Source: an uncultured Marvinbryantia sp. (GTDB lineage Bacteria > Bacillota > Clostridia > Lachnospirales > Lachnospiraceae). From it: 22,829 bases of DNA. The stretch covers positions 1 to 22,829 of the forward strand of contig CALDMO010000003.1 of assembly GCA_937915375.1 (NCBI GenBank), given 5' to 3'. Positions 6,423 through 14,643 of the stretch are shown in pieces; position 1 is the stretch's first letter; each line of letters begins with the position of its first letter. A model generated the notes under the pieces. The model saw only the letters and a list, made by a program, of their open reading frames with translations, made no database searches and had not been told where the DNA came from. The translations under genes and the position numbers were made by a program.

Positions 6423-8267
6423 ATGTGTGGAATTGCCGGATTTGTAGGAAAACAGGATAACAAAGAAGAAATTTTACAGAAGATGATGGATGTGATCAAA
6501 CATCGCGGTCCGGATTCGGAAGGAAAGTATACGACAGACGATGTAGCATTCGGGTTTCGTCGGTTGAGTATTATTGATTTGGAAAGTGGTTCACAGCCGA
6601 TGTTTAATGAGGATGGGGAAATCGCTCTGATCTTTAATGGTGAGATTTATAACAGCCCGGAACTGCGGGAGCGTTTTCAGAAAAAAGGTCATGTGTTCGC
6701 AAACCATTCTGATTCGGAAGTGCTGATTCATGGTTATGAAGAATACGGCGAAAAGCTGGTACATCATTTGCGCGGGATGTTCGGTTTTGCAATCTGGGAC
6801 AACCGCAAAAAACGATTGTTTATGGCGCGTGATTTCTTTGGCATTAAGCCGGTTTATTATGCGGTGATCGAAGGAAATTTGGTGTTTGGCTCTGAAATCA
6901 AAAGTATTCTGGAATTTCCGGGGTATCAAAAAAAGGTAAACGAGGAAGCGCTGGAACAGTATCTGTCATTTCAGTATTCGGCGCTGCCGGAAACGTTTTT
7001 TAAAGGAATTTACCGTCTGTTGCCGGGGCATTATCTGACATACCAAAACGGGGAATTAAATACGACACAGTATTTTGATCCGCGTCTGACACCGAATTCG
7101 AAAGAAAAACAGGACACGCTGGTGAAAAAACTGGATGCTGTGCTGGAAGATTCTGTACAGAAGCATATGCTGGCAGATGTGGAAGTAGGCGCGTTTTTGT
7201 CAAGCGGCGTGGATTCCAGTTATATTGCGGCAAAATATTCCGGGAAAAAAACATTTACCGTGGGATTTTTTGAAAAAGACAATCAGTACAATGAGACACA
7301 TTACGCGGAAGAATGCGCAAAGTTTTTAGGACTGAAAAATTATAGTCATACAATTACGGAAGAAGAATATTGGGGTGAAATGCCAAAGATCATGTATCAT
7401 ATGGATGAGCCTCTGGCGGATCCGGCTGCAATCGCGCTTTACTTTGTGGCAAGAGAGGCGGCCAAGCATGTAAAAGTCGTGACTTCCGGTGAGGGGGCAG
7501 ATGAATTTTTCGGAGGGTATACCATCTATCGCGAGCCGCTTTCTTTAAAATGGATGAATTGGATGCCGAAGAGCTGGCGCAAGGCGCTGGCGCGGGCAGC
7601 GGAAAAGCTGCCGGAAGGCGTGAAAGGCCGTAGCTATCTGATTCGCGCAAGCAAGTCAGTACAGGAGCGTTTTATTGGAAATGCGAATATTTTTACAGTG
7701 GAAGAGCGTAAGCATATTTTGAAAAAAGATACAGCGGCGGTCAGTCCTCAGGAATTTTTAAAGAAAGCATATAAACGGATGGCGCAGTATGACGATACGA
7801 CGAAGATGCAGTATATAGATCTGATAAACTGGCTGCCGGGTGATATTTTGCTCAAGGCAGATAAAATGAGTATGGCGCATTCGTTGGAATTGCGTGTGCC
7901 GTTTTTGGACAAAGAAGTGTTTGAGGTAGCCAAAGGCATACAGACAGATTTGAAATTAAAGAAAAAGACTACGAAATTTGCGTTCCGCCGAGTTGCTGAA
8001 AAGTATTTGCCGGAGGTAACGACAAATAAAAAGAAACTCGGTTTCCCGGTGCCAATCCGTGTTTGGTTAAAAGAGGACGGGGGATACGGCAGAGTAAAAG
8101 AAGCTTTTCAGGGAACGACAGCAAAGGAATATTTTCATACCGATCAGATTATGAAGCTTTTGGATGATCACAAGCTGGGAGTGCGTGACAATAGCCGTAA
8201 GATTTGGACGATTTATACATTTTTAGTATGGCATCAGGTATTTTTTGAGGAGAAGCAGAGTGCATGA
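6423..8267 (+). CDS. asnB: Asparagine synthetase (glutamine-hydrolysing)
   Basis: 614 residues, the expected size of the long AsnB form. Makes asparagine from aspartate, glutamine and ATP. The start MCGIAGFVG exposes Cys2 as the nucleophile of the N-terminal glutaminase domain after Met removal. RGPDSEG, FRRLSIIDL and FNGEIYN complete that domain, and FGFAIWD / FGIKPVYYA follow. The C-terminal synthetase domain starts at about 210; its PP-loop LSSGVDSS (Ser260-Ser266) binds ATP. TSGEGADEFFGGY, KADKMSMAHSLELRVPFLD and KKLGFPVP are further hallmarks. The ribosome site is GAGGAAAA. The stop overlaps the start of the methyltransferase gene by 4 bases (ATGA). Members of this family can also amidate cell-surface precursors; plain asparagine synthesis is the first choice here. 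Confidence 0.93.
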   Translation: MCGIAGFVGKQDNKEEILQKMMDVIKHRGPDSEGKYTTDDVAFGFRRLSIIDLESGSQPMFNEDGEIALIFNGEIYNSPELRERFQKKGHVFANHSDSEVLIHGYEEYGEKLVHHLRGMFGFAIWDNRKKRLFMARDFFGIKPVYYAVIEGNLVFGSEIKSILEFPGYQKKVNEEALEQYLSFQYSALPETFFKGIYRLLPGHYLTYQNGELNTTQYFDPRLTPNSKEKQDTLVKKLDAVLEDSVQKHMLADVEVGAFLSSGVDSSYIAAKYSGKKTFTVGFFEKDNQYNETHYAEECAKFLGLKNYSHTITEEEYWGEMPKIMYHMDEPLADPAAIALYFVAREAAKHVKVVTSGEGADEFFGGYTIYREPLSLKWMNWMPKSWRKALARAAEKLPEGVKGRSYLIRASKSVQERFIGNANIFTVEERKHILKKDTAAVSPQEFLKKAYKRMAQYDDTTKMQYIDLINWLPGDILLKADKMSMAHSLELRVPFLDKEVFEVAKGIQTDLKLKKKTTKFAFRRVAEKYLPEVTTNKKKLGFPVPIRVWLKEDGGYGRVKEAFQGTTAKEYFHTDQIMKLLDDHKLGVRDNSRKIWTIYTFLVWHQVFFEEKQSA

Positions 8268-9130
8268 CAAAACAAGAATTTCGTGAACTGGCACAGCGTC
8301 CGGTAATCTTGGACGGTGCAACCGGTTCGAATATGATAAAAGCGGGAATGCCGCGTGGTGTTTGCGCGGAAAAGTGGATTTTAGAGCATCCGCAGGCGAT
8401 CATTGATCTGCAGCGCGCTTATGTAGAGGCGGGCAGCCAGATCGTGCTTGCTCCGACGTTTGGGGCAAACCGTATTGCGCTTGCAATGCATGGACTTACG
8501 GAATTTCAGAAGGAGTATAATATGCGGCTGGTTGCGCTTTCTCAGGAAGCGGTGGAGGGGCGTGCATACGTAGCGGGAGATTTATCAACCGGAGGGCGTA
8601 TTCTCGAATCTTCTGAGGAGGCAACCTATGAAGAAGCGTTGGAACGCTATAAAGAGCAGATATCGTATTTGACGGAAGCGGGAGCAGATCTTCTGATTGT
8701 GGAGACAATGATTAATATTGATGAAACTGTAGCAGCGCTGGAAGCTGCACAGCAGGTTTGTGATTTGCCGGTTTTATGCAGTATGACGGTGGAGGCAGAC
8801 GGGAGTATTTATTCCGGCGGCAACGCGTTTTCTGCGATGGAGACGCTTCAGGAACTTGGAGCAGATGCTGTCGGCGTGAATTGTTCGGTTGGTCCGGATC
8901 AACTGATATCTATTGTTTCAGGATTAAAAAAGATTGCTGCAGTGCCGGTAATCGTGAAACCGAATGCCGGGATGCCGACGATTACAGAAACAGGAGAAGC
9001 GCTTTATAGTATGAGCGCGGAAGAGTTTGGAAGACACATGAAAGTGCTGGTGGAAGCAGGAGCAGGCGTATTAGGCGGCTGCTGCGGAACGACGCCGGAA
9101 TATATCAAAGAAATGTGCAGATTGCTGTAA
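8264..9130 (+). CDS. Homocysteine S-methyltransferase family protein
   Basis: 288 residues, one Hcy-binding (S-methyltransferase) barrel domain with no folate, cobalamin or reactivation domains. LDGATGSNMIKAG is the N-terminal signature. The three zinc-binding cysteines are visible: GVNCSVGP gives Cys207, and GGCCGTTPEYI gives Cys273 and Cys274. It should transfer a methyl group to homocysteine to give methionine. The methyl donor is uncertain. It could be the stand-alone first module of a split MetH, working with separate cobalamin and folate proteins, or an MmuM-like enzyme using S-methylmethionine. I see no cobalamin partner in the window. It overlaps asnB by 4 bases, has no separate promoter and is followed by a strong terminator, so it is the second gene of a two-gene operon. 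Confidence 0.85.
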   Translation: MTKQEFRELAQRPVILDGATGSNMIKAGMPRGVCAEKWILEHPQAIIDLQRAYVEAGSQIVLAPTFGANRIALAMHGLTEFQKEYNMRLVALSQEAVEGRAYVAGDLSTGGRILESSEEATYEEALERYKEQISYLTEAGADLLIVETMINIDETVAALEAAQQVCDLPVLCSMTVEADGSIYSGGNAFSAMETLQELGADAVGVNCSVGPDQLISIVSGLKKIAAVPVIVKPNAGMPTITETGEALYSMSAEEFGRHMKVLVEAGAGVLGGCCGTTPEYIKEMCRLL

Positions 9131-9142
9131 GGACAACAATTT

Positions 9143-9176
9143 GGGGAAGCGTATGGCTTCCCCGTTTTGTATTTTG
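9143..9176 (+). terminator. Rho-independent terminator after the asnB-methyltransferase operon
   Basis: GGGGAAGC (9143-9150) pairs perfectly with GCTTCCCC (9156-9163) around a 5-base loop, followed by GTTTTGTATTTTG. It lies 12 bases after the stop codon. The opposite-strand tail is only weakly T-rich, so it serves mainly the rightward operon, though it may also help end the convergent DUF6062 transcript. Bases 9177-9276 hold nothing else I can support. Confidence 0.88.
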
Positions 9177-9276
9177 CGGCGTATGTGCTCCGCGAAGTCT
9201 GCGTTTTACTTTGCTCTATGCTTTGCAAATGAATCTGAAAAGCGGAAACGCATTGCAGCGGAAGGAAAAGATACCG

Positions 9277-10050
9277 TTATCTATCAGACTGGAAGACTGG
9301 ATCAGCCGGATAACCGCCGCGATCTTTTTGCATACAGCGTTGTACGCTGTCGCGGGAATTGCCCCAGTCCTTATCTTTGTTGCGGTAATCGTATTTTTCC
9401 GTAAACCAGGTCACTTCTTCCTCGAGCCGTTTCATATTGTCCTGCATCAGCTGAAAGATGGTTGGATAAAAATCTGCTTTCTGTTTATCGTTTAAGCGAT
9501 CCTCTGCTGTTTCCACGAGATGGGAGAAATGTTTCAGGCAGAAGCCTTTGCTGTTTTTAAACAGTTCCACAAATTCAGGACTGTTGATGTATAGTTCAAA
9601 AAAAGTATCGACATAACGGCCATAATTCATATGAATGTGGTCGCAGACGTAACAATGTGATTCTTTTTCTGCTGCCCATATACCGATATTTGTTTTTGCT
9701 TCCGCGGTATCCGGAGACGATTTTTTCATGCGCTTAAAAAAAGAAGATTTGCCCGGAGAAAATTTTTTAATTTCTTCAGCCAGTTCTTCATTTAGTTTTT
9801 TAAAGTGGGTGCTCAGGATCAGAGCGCTGCCAAGGCGGTTGCCGTAGTCGAACATCATTTTGTAATGATGACGGCAGAAACCGGCGGCATCTGTCTGCGC
9901 GCGCACATCATCTTCCATATAGGAAGCGCTGCTGCCGAGTGCAAAATTGATGGCATGCTGTTCCAAATTCCGTTCAATAAAACAGAAAGGACATTCATCA
10001 TCTGCTTTGAATGCATCCATCAGCGGAATGGTATAAATGGATTCTTTCAT
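9277..10050 (-). CDS. DUF6062 family protein with duplicated Cys/His metal-site pattern
   Basis: 257 residues, soluble, no signal peptide or membrane segment. The start MKESIYTIPLMDAF and the DKDWGNSRDS stretch near the end match what I recall of the clostridial DUF6062 family, whose function is unknown. The striking feature is two similar units. The first has Cys20-x2-Cys23 and GFCRHHY with Cys59/His62. The second has Cys133-x2-Cys136 and GFCLKHF with Cys171/His174. The spacing from the CxxC to the CxxH is nearly equal (36 and 35 residues). Each unit could bind one zinc or similar ion. A Lys-rich stretch lies between them (about 95-112). The start has a strong AAGGAGG site and a promoter at 10075-10102. 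It is monocistronic and convergent with the methyltransferase gene. The last ~22 residues look like an extra tail. Confidence 0.8.
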   Translation of the reverse strand: MKESIYTIPLMDAFKADDECPFCFIERNLEQHAINFALGSSASYMEDDVRAQTDAAGFCRHHYKMMFDYGNRLGSALILSTHFKKLNEELAEEIKKFSPGKSSFFKRMKKSSPDTAEAKTNIGIWAAEKESHCYVCDHIHMNYGRYVDTFFELYINSPEFVELFKNSKGFCLKHFSHLVETAEDRLNDKQKADFYPTIFQLMQDNMKRLEEEVTWFTEKYDYRNKDKDWGNSRDSVQRCMQKDRGGYPADPVFQSDR

Positions 10051-10074
10051 GGTAAAACCTCCTTATCTGCATTT

Positions 10075-10102
10075 AGTATACTACGTGAGGACTGATTTGC
10101 AA
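10075..10102 (-). promoter_or_regulatory. Sigma-A-type promoter for the DUF6062 gene
   Basis: On the minus strand TTGCAA (10102-10097) and TATACT (10080-10075) are 16 bases apart. The AAGGAGG ribosome site and the start at 10050 follow at once, giving a very short leader of about 20 bases. Confidence 0.65.
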
Positions 10103-10116
10103 AGCAAAATCGAACG

Positions 10117-10145
10117 TTGAAAAAACAGCCTGAAAATGGTATACT
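10117..10145 (+). promoter_or_regulatory. Sigma-A-type promoter for the rluF-ligA-cls operon
   Basis: TTGAAA (10117-10122) and TATACT (10140-10145) are separated by exactly 17 bases. Transcription should begin near 10152, so the in-frame TTG at 10117 cannot be the start codon of the pseudouridine synthase. Only 14 bases separate this -35 box from that of the leftward DUF6062 promoter. Confidence 0.78.
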
Positions 10146-10179
10146 AACAGAATTACGTGAAAGAGGAAAAAGAAACAGT

Positions 10180-10947
10180 ATGCAGGAAGATTATCAGGCG
10201 GATATAAAAGAGCAAACAGAAACGCCGGTGCGGTTAAACAAGTATCTGGCGCAGGCTGGAATCTGTTCCAGACGGGAGGCCGACCGTCTGATTGAGGAAG
10301 GAAAAGTGCTGGTGGACGGCCGGACGGCGCAGGCTGGAATAAAGGTTTTGCCCGGACAAAAGATTATGGTGGACGGATGTCCTGTTGAAAAGGAAGAACA
10401 GCGTATTCTTCTGGCTTTTTACAAGCCTCGCGGCGTGGTTTGTACAACAGACAAGCGCTGGGGCGATACGACGGTTGCGGATGTTTTGCAGTATCCGAAG
10501 CGTGTGTTTTATGTGGGAAGGCTAGATAAGGATTCCGAAGGGCTGCTTCTGATGACAAATGACGGAGATTTGCAAAACGCCATTATGAAGGCTTCGAATG
10601 GTCATGAAAAAGAGTATCAGGTAGAGGTGGATGGACCGATCGGAGAGACGTTTTTAAAGAAAATGAGATCTGGAGTATTTTTAAAAGAGTTGGATGTGAC
10701 AACGCGTCCGTGCAGGATCAAACGTACGGGCAGGGCGAAATTCACAATTATTTTGACGCAGGGGCTGAATCGACAGATCCGCCGGATGTGTGAGACCTGC
10801 GGGCGAAAGGTGATTTCATTAAAGCGCGTGCGCGTAATGAATATTACTTTGGACGGGTTGATGCCGGGAGAGTATCGGGCTGTGACGCAGGAAGAATTTG
10901 TGCAGCTGGAAAAGATGCTGAAAAAGAATAAAACAAGAAGTTCATAG
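10180..10947 (+). CDS. rluF: 23S rRNA pseudouridine synthase, RluF/RsuA type
   Basis: 255 residues from the ATG at 10180. The open frame reaches back to a TTG at 10117, but that is the -35 box of the promoter. AGAGGA at 10162-10167 serves the ATG. An S4 RNA-binding domain (RLNKYLAQAGICSRREADRLIEEGKVLVDG, about 15-45) is followed by the catalytic domain. FYVGRLDKDSEGLLLMTNDG carries the catalytic Asp116, and GLNRQIRRMCETCG is the family's C-terminal motif. The stretch around NGHEKEYQVEVDGPI is closer to RluF (which modifies 23S U2604) than to RluB or RsuA, so RluF is preferred; the exact uridine cannot be proved from sequence. It is first in the operon, and ligA starts 2 bases after its stop. 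Confidence 0.85.
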   Translation: MQEDYQADIKEQTETPVRLNKYLAQAGICSRREADRLIEEGKVLVDGRTAQAGIKVLPGQKIMVDGCPVEKEEQRILLAFYKPRGVVCTTDKRWGDTTVADVLQYPKRVFYVGRLDKDSEGLLLMTNDGDLQNAIMKASNGHEKEYQVEVDGPIGETFLKKMRSGVFLKELDVTTRPCRIKRTGRAKFTIILTQGLNRQIRRMCETCGRKVISLKRVRVMNITLDGLMPGEYRAVTQEEFVQLEKMLKKNKTRSS

Positions 10948-10949
10948 AA

Positions 10950-12968
10950 ATGAGGATAGCTGACTTGGAGAATGCAAAACAACGAATCGAAGAATTAAGA
11001 ACACAGCTGAATTATCACAGCGATCGTTATTACAATCAGGATGATCCTGAAATATCCGACTATGAATATGACCAGCTGATGTTGGAATTAAAAAAGCTGG
11101 AAAAAGAAAATCCGCATCTGGTGACCAAGGATTCTCCGACACAGAAAGTAGGAGGAACGGCGAAAAGAGAGGCAGGCGTGCTGGTGCGTCACCGCGTGCC
11201 GATGTTAAGTCTTCAGGATGTATTTTCAAAAGAAGAAGTAGAAGAATTTGTACGGGATATGCAGGCGCAGTTTGGAGAGCCGGAATTTGTCGTGGAGACA
11301 AAGATTGATGGTCTTTCGATGGCACTTCGCTATACGGACGGCGCGTTGACAACGGCAATCACCAGAGGAGACGGGATTTTGCAGGGTGAGGATGTCACGG
11401 AGAACGCTCGGGTAATCAAAGATGTTAAAACGAAACTGAAATATCCGCTGCCATATCTGGAGGTGCGCGGCGAAGTCTATATGACGAATGAGGCTTTTGA
11501 TAAGGTGAATGAGACGCAGGAACTGCTGGGGAAAAAACAGTTTGCCAATCCGCGCAACTGCGCGGCGGGAACTCTGCGCCAGCTTGACTGGCATATCACA
11601 AAAGAGCGCGGTTTGTCTATGTTTGTATTTAATATTCAGGAAGTGCAGGGACATGTATTTACAACGCATACGGAAGGCTATGAATACCTGAAGAAAAACG
11701 GAATCCATACAATTGATCATTACCGTGTCTGCCGTACGGCAGAGGAGGTATGGGATGCGATTCAATGGATCGGCAGTGTCCGCGGAGAACTTGGATATGA
11801 TATCGACGGAGCAGTTGTTAAACTGAATAATCTGGCGGATCGAGAGATTGTCGGTGCAACCTCGAAGGTACCGCGCTGGGCAGTGGCCTATAAATATCCG
11901 CCGGAAGAGAAGGAGAGTGTGTTGCTTGATGTAGAACTGTCAGTCGGACGGACCGGCAGGATCACACCAACGGCGGTTTTTGAGCCGGTGCGCCTTTGCG
12001 GAACGAGTGTTTCCAGAGCGACTTTGCACAATCAGGATTTTATTGATGAATTGGATATCTGCATCGGCGATACCATTGTAGTATATAAATCCGGAGAGAT
12101 TATTCCGAAAATCAAGGCGGTTGTGAAAGAAAAGCGTCCTGAAGGAGCAGTGCGATATCGGATTCCGGATCGATGCCCTGTCTGCGGCGCGCCTGCGGTG
12201 CGTGAAAAGGATACGGCAGATATAAAATGTACGGGAAGTAATTGTCCCTCTCAGCTGGAACGTCATATCATCAATTTTGTAGGACGAGACGCAATGGACA
12301 TCAAGGGGTTTGGAAGCAACTATATTATGGAATTGGTGCGGCTCGGTTATTTAAAGACGGTGGCTGATATTTTCCGGTTGAAGGAATACAGAGAAGAACT
12401 GATCGAACAGGGCATTATCGGAAAGGAAAAAAATACAGATAAGCTGCTGGCAGCGATTGAGGATGCGAAAGGCAATACGCCGGATAAGCTGTTGACGGGA
12501 CTTGGCATTTCCGGGGTGGGCAAAGCCACGGCACGCGGTCTGATGCAGCATTTCAGCACGATAGAAAAACTGGCGCAGGCTTCTCCGGAGGAACTGGAGC
12601 AGGTACCGGATGTCGGAGGTATCAGTGCGAAGGCAATTTATGATTTTTTTGCACAGAAGGAAAACAAAAAGATTTTGGAGCAGCTAAAGGCGGCAGGCGT
12701 AACAATGGAGCAGGAACAGACGGAGATAAGTAATGTTTTTGCCGGTATGACCTTTGTAGTAACTGGAACTTTACCGACCTTAGGAAGAAATGAGGCTACA
12801 GAGCTGATCCAGAAGCTTGGAGGGAAGGCAACGGGAAGCGTTTCGAAAAAGACAACGTATGTGCTGGCCGGAGAAAATGCCGGAAGTAAGCTGACGAAAG
12901 CGCAGCAGCTGGGGATTCCGGTGATCAGCGAGGAAACGTTTCTGGAAATGGTGTTGCAGGAAAGATAG
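10950..12968 (+). CDS. ligA: NAD-dependent DNA ligase
   Basis: 672 residues, the standard length. Seals nicks in replication and repair using NAD. Domain order is intact. Ia is the NAD-binding part (about 1-70, including YYNQDDPEISDYEYDQLM). The adenylation domain has VVETKIDGLSMALRY with Lys118 as the AMP acceptor. An OB fold follows (SVGRTGRITPTAVFEPV). A four-Cys zinc finger has Cys409, Cys412, Cys427 and Cys432. Helix-hairpin-helix repeats follow (about 445-580; GLGISGVGKATA, VPDVGGISAKAI), and a C-terminal BRCT domain has VVTGTLPTLGRNEATELIQKLGGK (start of motif). The start is 2 bases after the rluF stop with only a weak AAGAAG site, suggesting translational coupling. Confidence 0.97.
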   Translation: MRIADLENAKQRIEELRTQLNYHSDRYYNQDDPEISDYEYDQLMLELKKLEKENPHLVTKDSPTQKVGGTAKREAGVLVRHRVPMLSLQDVFSKEEVEEFVRDMQAQFGEPEFVVETKIDGLSMALRYTDGALTTAITRGDGILQGEDVTENARVIKDVKTKLKYPLPYLEVRGEVYMTNEAFDKVNETQELLGKKQFANPRNCAAGTLRQLDWHITKERGLSMFVFNIQEVQGHVFTTHTEGYEYLKKNGIHTIDHYRVCRTAEEVWDAIQWIGSVRGELGYDIDGAVVKLNNLADREIVGATSKVPRWAVAYKYPPEEKESVLLDVELSVGRTGRITPTAVFEPVRLCGTSVSRATLHNQDFIDELDICIGDTIVVYKSGEIIPKIKAVVKEKRPEGAVRYRIPDRCPVCGAPAVREKDTADIKCTGSNCPSQLERHIINFVGRDAMDIKGFGSNYIMELVRLGYLKTVADIFRLKEYREELIEQGIIGKEKNTDKLLAAIEDAKGNTPDKLLTGLGISGVGKATARGLMQHFSTIEKLAQASPEELEQVPDVGGISAKAIYDFFAQKENKKILEQLKAAGVTMEQEQTEISNVFAGMTFVVTGTLPTLGRNEATELIQKLGGKATGSVSKKTTYVLAGENAGSKLTKAQQLGIPVISEETFLEMVLQER

Positions 12969-12977
12969 GAGTAGGGG

Positions 12978-14576
12978 ATGAAGGAAAAAGGACAGTTAAT
13001 GAAACATTCTAAGGAACAATTGCAGAAAGGAAAACGGGGACTTCTGAGTGTTGTGTTTGGCAGAACGGGTATTATTGTACTGCTTGTACTGATTCAGGTC
13101 GGTTTTTTGCTGCTGTTATTTCAGTTTTTGAATGACTATGTGTTTACATTTTATTGGGCAACCGTGTTTTTAGGATTCTGCCTGGTTGTGGCAATGATCG
13201 GCAAGCCGGGGAATCCGGCGTTTAAGATTTCCTGGATTGTGCCGATTCTGATGTTTCCACTTTTCGGGGCATTGTTCTATTTGTATATGAATACGCAGGT
13301 AGGAAGCCTTTTCCTGAACAAGCGTATTCGCGAGGAAGCGGCGTCCACATCGGATCTGATCGAGCAGTCGCCGGAAGTGATGGAAGAATTAAAGGAACAA
13401 TCACCTCAGATGGCGCATTTGGCTTCTTATTTAAAGCATACCAGCAAAAGTTCCGTTCATCAGTACACAGAAGCGCAGTATTTTCCATGTGGGGAAGAGA
13501 TGATGGAACCGTTGCTGCAGGAGCTGCGTAAAGCGGAAAAATTTATTTTTGTAGAATATTTTATTATTGATTTCGGCTATATGTGGGAGAGTGTGCTGGA
13601 GGTTTTAAAAGCAAAAGTCAGAGAGGGCGTGGAAGTGCGTCTCCTTTATGACGGTATGAACGATCTGTATCGATTGCCGCGAAAGTATCCGAAGCAGTTG
13701 GCAGAGTACGGCATTCAGTGCCGTGAGTTTGCACCGATTATTCCGGCGCTGACGACTATTCAGAATAACCGCGATCACCGAAAGATTCTGGTAATTGACG
13801 GCCATACGGCTTTTACCGGCGGCATTAATCTGGCGGATGAGTATATTAACCGCAAGGAACGGTTTGGCTATTGGAAAGACTCTGTGATTATGCTGAAAGG
13901 GGAAGCAGTCGGCGAGTTTACACGGATGTTCCTGCAGCTTTGGAATGTAGTAGAAAAACAGAAAACGCCGTGTAATTATAAAAAGTATCTGCAGCCATCG
14001 TATGACCGGGAGTTTCAGGTGAACGGCAGTGGCTTTGTGATTCCATATGATGATAATCCGCTTGACGGAGAACAGGTAGGCGAAAATGTTTACATGGATA
14101 TGTTGTATTCGGCGCGCAGCTATGTGCATATCATGACACCGTACCTGGTGCTGGATCATGAGATGATCGTAGCGTTGACTTACGCAGCGAAGCGCGGTGT
14201 TGATGTGAAGATTATTATGCCGCATATTCCGGATAAGATGTATGCGTTTTTACTGGCAAGGACCTATTATAATGAACTCTTGGATGCCGGCGTGGAGATT
14301 TACGAGTTTATTCCCGGGTTTGTGCATACGAAAGCAGTTGTTTCAGATGATGAAAAAGCGGTTGTCGGCAGTATCAATATGGACTTCCGCAGTTTCTATT
14401 TAAGTTTTGAGTGCGCGGCGCTTTTGTATCGTAATAAAGCGGTCATGCAGATAGAGAATGATTTCCAAAAAACGCTGGAACAGTGCGTGAAGGTTACGAA
14501 AGAAGTGTATAGCAGTCAGCCGCTGGTGAATAAGGTGCTTGGAAAAGTTATGCGTTTGTTTGCGCCGATGATGTAG
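12978..14576 (+). CDS. cls: Cardiolipin synthase (phospholipase D family)
   Basis: 532 residues. Joins phosphatidylglycerol units into cardiolipin in the membrane. Three hydrophobic segments near the N-terminus (about 30-53, 57-74, 83-103) anchor it; usual clostridial enzymes have two to three. Two HKD motifs form the PLD active site: NRDHRKILVIDG with His267, and GFVHTKAVVSDD with His450, each followed by the typical GGINLADEY and GSINMDFRS stretches. AGGAGTAGGGG serves the start; a second Met at residue 8 is a possible alternative. It lies 9 bases after ligA and is probably in the same operon. The following 67 bases contain no terminator, so transcription may continue into metA. Confidence 0.93.
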   Translation: MKEKGQLMKHSKEQLQKGKRGLLSVVFGRTGIIVLLVLIQVGFLLLLFQFLNDYVFTFYWATVFLGFCLVVAMIGKPGNPAFKISWIVPILMFPLFGALFYLYMNTQVGSLFLNKRIREEAASTSDLIEQSPEVMEELKEQSPQMAHLASYLKHTSKSSVHQYTEAQYFPCGEEMMEPLLQELRKAEKFIFVEYFIIDFGYMWESVLEVLKAKVREGVEVRLLYDGMNDLYRLPRKYPKQLAEYGIQCREFAPIIPALTTIQNNRDHRKILVIDGHTAFTGGINLADEYINRKERFGYWKDSVIMLKGEAVGEFTRMFLQLWNVVEKQKTPCNYKKYLQPSYDREFQVNGSGFVIPYDDNPLDGEQVGENVYMDMLYSARSYVHIMTPYLVLDHEMIVALTYAAKRGVDVKIIMPHIPDKMYAFLLARTYYNELLDAGVEIYEFIPGFVHTKAVVSDDEKAVVGSINMDFRSFYLSFECAALLYRNKAVMQIENDFQKTLEQCVKVTKEVYSSQPLVNKVLGKVMRLFAPMM

Positions 14577-14643
14577 TCAGCAGGACGGAGCGACGGGAAC
14601 TTTAGACAGATGGAAGTATAGACAGAATAGGAGAGAAAGAAGC

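Noticed and set aside
9115..9495. 126-codon plus-strand open frame crossing the terminator
   Set aside because: It runs through the methyltransferase stop, the terminator and the antisense of the DUF6062 gene; no start site or known motif.
10117..10179. N-terminal extension of the pseudouridine synthase from TTG
   Set aside because: The TTG is the -35 box of a good promoter with a 17-base spacer; the transcript would start after it.
11226..11765. 179-codon minus-strand open frame inside ligA
   Set aside because: Antisense to a fully conserved ligase domain; no ribosome site or homology seen.
13605..14225. 206-codon minus-strand open frame inside cls
   Set aside because: Antisense shadow of the PLD domain of cardiolipin synthase; no independent support.
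14577..14643. SAM riboswitch or S-box ahead of metA
   Set aside because: Only 67 bases separate it from cls, and no terminator/antiterminator structure is seen; just a short direct repeat TAGACAGA.
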